Below are positions 8,144-10,700 of a stretch of 10,700 nt of DNA, one piece after another. Source of the stretch: Faecimorpha stercoravium (GTDB lineage Bacteria; Bacillota; Clostridia; Lachnospirales; Bianqueaceae). The position numbers and the translations under genes were made by a program. The first letter of the stretch is position 1. Every line of letters begins with the position of its first letter. A model generated the notes under the pieces. It saw nothing but the letters and a program-made list of their open reading frames with translations. It had not been told where the DNA came from and ran no database searches. Location of the stretch: the NCBI GenBank assembly GCA_018712555.1, contig DVGT01000032.1:1-10700 (forward strand). Reading direction: 5' to 3'.

Positions 8144-8159
8144 GCCTGCCAAGACAGGC
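8144..8159 (+). other. Small hairpin in the leader of the carboxypeptidase-like gene
   Basis: GCCTG (8144-8148) pairs with CAGGC (8155-8159) around a 6-base loop, between the predicted transcription start and the GGAGG ribosome binding site. It may be a transcript hairpin, or a palindromic operator in the divergent promoter region. There is no T run after it, so it is not a terminator. Confidence 0.3.
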
Positions 8160-8184
8160 TGAATCTAAATTGGAGGAATCTGTT

Positions 8185-9501
8185 ATGCGCTCAATCCACT
8201 CCGGCCGCAAGGGCCGTCTGCTTCCCATCCTGATACTCATCCTCTATTGTACCGCCGTCCTCCCGGTGAAGGCCGCTACCCCGGAATTATCCGTCCCCGC
8301 GTCTTATGGCGTTGTCTTGATGGAGGCCACTGCCGGTCAGACGCTACGGGAAAGCAACGCGGAAACGACCATGGCTCCATATGGCGCCGTCAATCTTGTC
8401 ATCGCTTTGACAGCCGTCAGGCACGCCTCTTTGGATGATAGCGTGACAGTCCCTTCCGGAATCGATGAAGATATTCCCGATGAGGCCTATGTCATCTATC
8501 TGGAAGAAGGAGAGATCTTGACTGTGAGAGACTGCATTGCCGCTCTGCTCTTTAATTCTGCGAATGATGCCGCCTATACGCTGGCTGTCTCACTGGCTGG
8601 TTCCGTATCTGCCTATGCTCAATGGATGAACGAAGTGGCTTCTGCATGTGGCGCCACCAATTCCCACTTTACAACGGTCTTCGATCTGGCTTCCGAAGAA
8701 CAATATACGACAGCCAAAGATATGGCCTATGTCGCCGCAGCTTTCTGGCAAGAGGAGTCTTTGCAAGAGCTCTTATGCAGCGATCTATATGCCATTTCTC
8801 CCACCAATATCACATCCGAAACCCGTTATTATGCGAATCCCTTCCGCATGCTGGCTATGGGTACCTCCAACTACTACGAATACGCATTAGGCGGCAAAGC
8901 CAGCCAAAATACTGTCATCGCGTTTGCTGAAAGCAATGGTATGACTTTAATCAGCGTGATTCTGGGAGCGCTCAATTCTTCAGAAGCATATAGTACCGCC
9001 GAAGAAGTGCTGGAATATGGTTTTGACTACTTTCAGCCCGTCACGATCGATTATCCCGGCAACTCAGTTGCCAGGATCCCCGTCTACGATGGAGAAGATA
9101 AGATTGGCTATGTGGATGCTCTAGTCGAAGGTACTTTCTGCTATTACGCAGAGGTTCTCTCCCGCAAACCCACAGACCCAGAAGGACTGGCCTCCTTTTT
9201 CAGCCACGAGTTGCTTCTTCCGGATTCCCTAGATGCACCAGTGGAAGCAGGTGAGGTGATCGGCCGTGTCGTCTACACCAAGCTGGACGATCCCCATGTG
9301 CAGATCTCACTGGATTGTACAGCAGACAGTGATCTGATTCCCATTGAGGATTCCCAGAAAGAGCAGGACGCCGCAGCCAGCGGATGGGTGCGGTATCTGG
9401 AATGGATCAATTGGATTCTGATCCCTCTCATCCTATATCTAGCCTGGCGTTTGATCTGGCCCTATCTGGAAAAGAAGATTCACAAACCCAAGTCCTTTTG
9501 A
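8185..9501 (+). CDS. DacF/PBP5-type carboxypeptidase homologue lacking catalytic motifs
   Basis: The fold is that of serine D-Ala-D-Ala carboxypeptidases (S11), which trim peptidoglycan stem peptides outside the membrane. The 438-residue protein has a signal peptide or anchor (about 1-31, ending near VKAATPEL), the penicillin-binding domain (about 38-285: GVVLMEATAGQTLRESNAE, LEEGEILTVRDCIAALLFNSANDAAYTLA, YTTAKDMAYVAAAF, SVILGALNSSEAYSTAEEVLEYGF), a C-terminal beta domain (about 286-385) and a membrane helix near the C-terminus (about 406-425) followed by a basic tail. The SxN motif is kept (S125-A-N127). The SxxK motif, expected in the PASLTK position, reads PYGAVN: the nucleophile is G67 and the lysine is N70. 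The KTG motif is replaced by LGG (235-237). It therefore should not hydrolyse peptides or bind beta-lactams covalently, and probably acts as a binding or scaffold protein. The ATG at 8185 is set by GGAGG at 8172-8176; a TTG at 8170 is rejected. Confidence 0.88.
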   Translation: MRSIHSGRKGRLLPILILILYCTAVLPVKAATPELSVPASYGVVLMEATAGQTLRESNAETTMAPYGAVNLVIALTAVRHASLDDSVTVPSGIDEDIPDEAYVIYLEEGEILTVRDCIAALLFNSANDAAYTLAVSLAGSVSAYAQWMNEVASACGATNSHFTTVFDLASEEQYTTAKDMAYVAAAFWQEESLQELLCSDLYAISPTNITSETRYYANPFRMLAMGTSNYYEYALGGKASQNTVIAFAESNGMTLISVILGALNSSEAYSTAEEVLEYGFDYFQPVTIDYPGNSVARIPVYDGEDKIGYVDALVEGTFCYYAEVLSRKPTDPEGLASFFSHELLLPDSLDAPVEAGEVIGRVVYTKLDDPHVQISLDCTADSDLIPIEDSQKEQDAAASGWVRYLEWINWILIPLILYLAWRLIWPYLEKKIHKPKSF

Positions 9502-9573
9502 CCCTACACTCTATATAATCGCTCTTTTTTATGTTTTGGCTGGTGTTTTTTGAAAAATTCACAATTTGTTCAT

Positions 9574-9590
9574 GGAGGTGACCTATCCTG
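9574..9590 (+). promoter_or_regulatory. Shine-Dalgarno and CTG start of the kinase-like gene
   Basis: GGAGGTG (9574-9580) is followed after seven bases by CTG (9588-9590). An in-frame TGA at 9579-9581 closes the frame upstream, and no ATG, GTG or TTG lies between that stop and the ATG at 9624. The ATG at 9624 is 43 bases from the Shine-Dalgarno sequence and falls inside the Walker A motif, so CTG is the best-placed start. Confidence 0.6.
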
Positions 9591-10109
9591 CGCTCCAAAA
9601 CTTTATTCCTTATCGGCGGCACCATGGGGGTCGGCAAAACCACAGTCTGTCAGTATCTGAAATATCAACTGCCCCGCAGTGTTTTTCTGGACGGCGACTG
9701 GTGCTGGGATGCAGATCCTTTCCTGGTCACAGCGGAAACCCGACAGATGGTTCTCGACAACATCTGTCATCTGCTCAACAACTTTCTCCACTGCTCTGCC
9801 TATGAAAACATCCTATTCGGCTGGGTCATGCATGAGCAGAAAATCATCGATCATATCCTCTCTCATCTGGATCTTCAAGACTGTACTGTACACCCCATCT
9901 CCCTCATCTGCGATGCCGATACCCTGCACAGCCGTCTCCAGAAAGATATCGATGCAGGACTCCGTTCCGCCGACATTCTGGAAAGAAGCACCGCGCGACT
10001 TCCTTTATATCATCATCTTCGTACAATTCAGATCGACACCTCCAACAGAACAGTGGAAGAAATTGCAGAAGAAATCTGCCGCATTGGAAAAGCGGCCCTA
10101 TCTGACTAA
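9588..10109 (+). CDS. Small P-loop kinase-like ATPase with CTG start
   Basis: With the CTG start the product is 173 aa and opens with a strand (KTLFLIG) leading into Walker A, GTMGVGKT (residues 11-18), as in nucleoside, gluconate and shikimate-type small kinases. FLDGDWCWDAD (about 34-44) resembles the substrate-side acidic motif of such kinases. A SLICDADTLHSRLQKD segment and a C-terminal RLPLYHHLRTIQIDTSNRTVEEIAEEI (typical final strand and helix of the fold) complete the domain. Starting at the ATG at 9624 would remove the first strand and the first glycine of Walker A. The substrate cannot be named; it may phosphorylate a small metabolite or be a regulatory NTPase. A lone TATAAT at 9514-9519 lacks a -35, and no terminator was seen after the preceding gene, so it may be co-transcribed with it. 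Confidence 0.75.
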   Translation: MRSKTLFLIGGTMGVGKTTVCQYLKYQLPRSVFLDGDWCWDADPFLVTAETRQMVLDNICHLLNNFLHCSAYENILFGWVMHEQKIIDHILSHLDLQDCTVHPISLICDADTLHSRLQKDIDAGLRSADILERSTARLPLYHHLRTIQIDTSNRTVEEIAEEICRIGKAALSD

Positions 10110-10167
10110 GAAATTTTCTATTTTTGTACATGCTTCGAGGATCCATATGTCGTTGGGGGCAAGCGTT
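10110..10167. other. Spacer between kinase gene and repeat array
   Basis: This A/T-rich then G-rich stretch has no terminator hairpin with a T run and no credible gene. TTGTAC at 10124-10129 resembles part of a repeat arm, and the G run at 10154-10158 resembles the reverse of the spacer core, so a decayed unit may be present, but the match is too poor to count. Confidence 0.3.
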
Positions 10168-10218
10168 TTATACGCAATCCTGCGAAGGAAGTCTACTGAA
10201 TTTTGGTTTTGCGTATAA
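10168..10218. repeat. Inverted-repeat element 1
   Basis: TTATACGCAA (10168-10177) and TTGCGTATAA (10209-10218) are perfect reverse complements 31 bases apart. The loop begins TCCTGCGAAGG and differs from units 2-4 mainly in its second half. Confidence 0.85.
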
Positions 10219-10271
10219 TTCTGAGAGCATCTCCGTCCCCGCAAAACTGGAAATGGAAATATCTTACAGAT

Positions 10272-10322
10272 TTATACGCAATCCTGCAAAGAGACTCTAC
10301 AGAATCTCGATTTTGCGTATAA
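10272..10322. repeat. Inverted-repeat element 2
   Basis: The arms at 10272-10281 and 10313-10322 are perfect reverse complements. The loop contains CTCTACAGAATCTCGATT, shared with unit 3. Confidence 0.85.
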
Positions 10323-10375
10323 CTTCAAGAGCATCTCCGTCCCCACGAGGCTTAGAATGGAAGAATTTTACAGAA

Positions 10376-10426
10376 TTATACGCAATCCTACGAAGAAGCT
10401 CTACAGAATCTCGATTTTGCGTACAA
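10376..10426. repeat. Inverted-repeat element 3
   Basis: The left arm is standard (10376-10385). The right arm reads TTGCGTACAA (10417-10426), one base changed. That changed arm is the perfect reverse complement of the left arm of element 4. Confidence 0.85.
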
Positions 10427-10479
10427 CTTCATGGGCATCTCCGTTCCCACGAGACTGGAAATGGAAATATCTTACAGAT

Positions 10480-10530
10480 TTGTACGCAATCTCGCGAGGT
10501 GTCTCTACAGAATCTCGCATTTGCGTATAA
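10480..10530. repeat. Inverted-repeat element 4
   Basis: The left arm reads TTGTACGCAA (10480-10489) and the right arm TTGCGTATAA (10521-10530), giving one T-G wobble in the hairpin. The loop can extend the stem with GCGAG pairing to CTCGC. Confidence 0.85.
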
Positions 10531-10562
10531 TTCCACAGCCATCTCCGTCCCCACTGCGTTTT

Positions 10563-10613
10563 TTATACGCAGTTATAAAATTCGCGTTTCTCAAATCTCT
10601 CGTCTGCGTATAA
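10563..10613. repeat. Inverted-repeat element 5
   Basis: The left arm is TTATACGCAG (10563-10572) and the right arm CTGCGTATAA (10604-10613). Both have changed at the last pair so that pairing is perfect, while the 31-base loop has diverged strongly yet kept its exact length. Confidence 0.85.
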
Positions 10614-10645
10614 AATAAGGGGCGTCTCCGTCCCCGCAATGTATT

Positions 10646-10651
10646 TTATAC
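10646..10651. repeat. Half-site of a sixth element
   Basis: TTATAC lies exactly 83 bases after the left arm of element 5, the same period as between elements 4 and 5. The rest of the arm and the partner arm are not recognisable, so this is either a decayed unit or the array end. Confidence 0.4.
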
Positions 10652-10700
10652 CTCTTCTCTGTCCCTTCTCCCCATTTCCAGGCACGACAAAAAGGCGTCC
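10652..10700. other. Pyrimidine-rich window end, no feature seen
   Basis: A C/T-rich stretch follows the array with no open gene, hairpin or clear repeat arm. The final GGCGTCC could be the beginning of another spacer core, cut by the window edge. Confidence 0.3.

Larger units (their letters stand above)
10168..10651. repeat. Tandem array of inverted-repeat units (104 bp, then 83 bp)
   Basis: Five full units and a sixth half-site lie in tandem. Each unit has a 51-bp element bounded by TTATACGCAA and its reverse complement TTGCGTATAA, then a spacer of 53 bp (units 1-3) or 32 bp (units 4-5). Left-arm starts are at 10168, 10272, 10376, 10480, 10563 and 10646, giving periods of 104, 104, 104, 83 and 83. 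Every spacer carries a GCATCTCCGTCCCC-like core (10227, 10331, 10435, 10539, 10622). The 104-bp and 83-bp periods are not multiples of three, so reading frames rotate along the array and the long frame across it (10124-10618) is not a repeat protein. The unit sequences are alike throughout and spacers are not unique, so it is not a CRISPR array. Function unknown; structured RNA or an array of protein-binding sites are both possible. Confidence 0.9.

Noticed and set aside
9498..9519. Promoter from TTGACC (9498) and TATAAT (9514)
   Set aside because: The spacer is only 10 bases, far below the 16-18 needed, so the two words cannot act as one promoter.
9566..9805. A 79-codon frame overlapping the kinase start
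   Set aside because: Although an ATG at 9572 lies in this frame near the Shine-Dalgarno sequence, the product has no domain, whereas the overlapping frame has a complete Walker A and kinase fold.
10124..10618. A 164-codon plus-strand open frame across the repeat array
   Set aside because: It lies over non-coding repeats with 104- and 83-bp periods that shift frame from copy to copy, has no convincing ribosome binding site, and its translation shows no recognisable domain.
10168..10651. CRISPR array
   Set aside because: Both the palindromic elements and the spacers are alike between units, the elements are 51 bp and themselves variable in the loop, and no cas gene is present.

Overview
The window looks like the chromosome of a spore-forming, Gram-positive member of the Clostridia, most likely a Lachnospiraceae-type organism. 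The evidence is a germination protease, a GerMN-domain lipoprotein, strong GGAGG-type ribosome binding sites, and a late-competence (comE/holA) locus. The family assignment is inferred from protein style, not from a marker gene.

Layout. Positions 1-216 hold an unassigned tail, a GC-rich hairpin and the leader of gpr. gpr (217-1107, +) encodes the spore germination protease. Facing it, and separated by one base, is a six-gene minus-strand operon that reads from 8078 down to 1109: comEA, an OmpR-type response regulator, its membrane sensor kinase, a GerMN-domain lipoprotein, comEC and holA. The genes are 11-31 bp apart or overlap (one ATGA overlap), so they are probably co-transcribed. comEA and comEC are the DNA receptor and channel of transformation, holA is the delta subunit of the DNA polymerase III clamp loader, and a two-component system plus a spore/envelope-type lipoprotein sit between the competence genes.

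Divergent from comEA, behind a good sigma-A-type promoter (8093-8121), is a membrane-anchored member of the D-Ala-D-Ala carboxypeptidase (DacF/PBP5, S11) family. It has lost the catalytic SxxK and KTG motifs, so it reads as a pseudo-enzyme. Next comes a small P-loop kinase-like protein whose reading frame seems to start at a CTG codon. The last ~590 bases have no gene. They hold a tandem array of about 104-bp units, each with a 51-bp inverted-repeat element (TTATACGCAA ... TTGCGTATAA) and a conserved GCATCTCCGTCCCC spacer motif.

Most unusual points: the phased inverted-repeat array with compensating arm changes (10168-10651); the catalytically stripped carboxypeptidase; the CTG start of the kinase; and the tail-to-tail gpr/holA pair with no terminator between them, where the nearest minus-strand terminator-like hairpin lies beyond the far side of gpr. 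That last arrangement could make the competence-operon transcript an antisense RNA to the sporulation gene.
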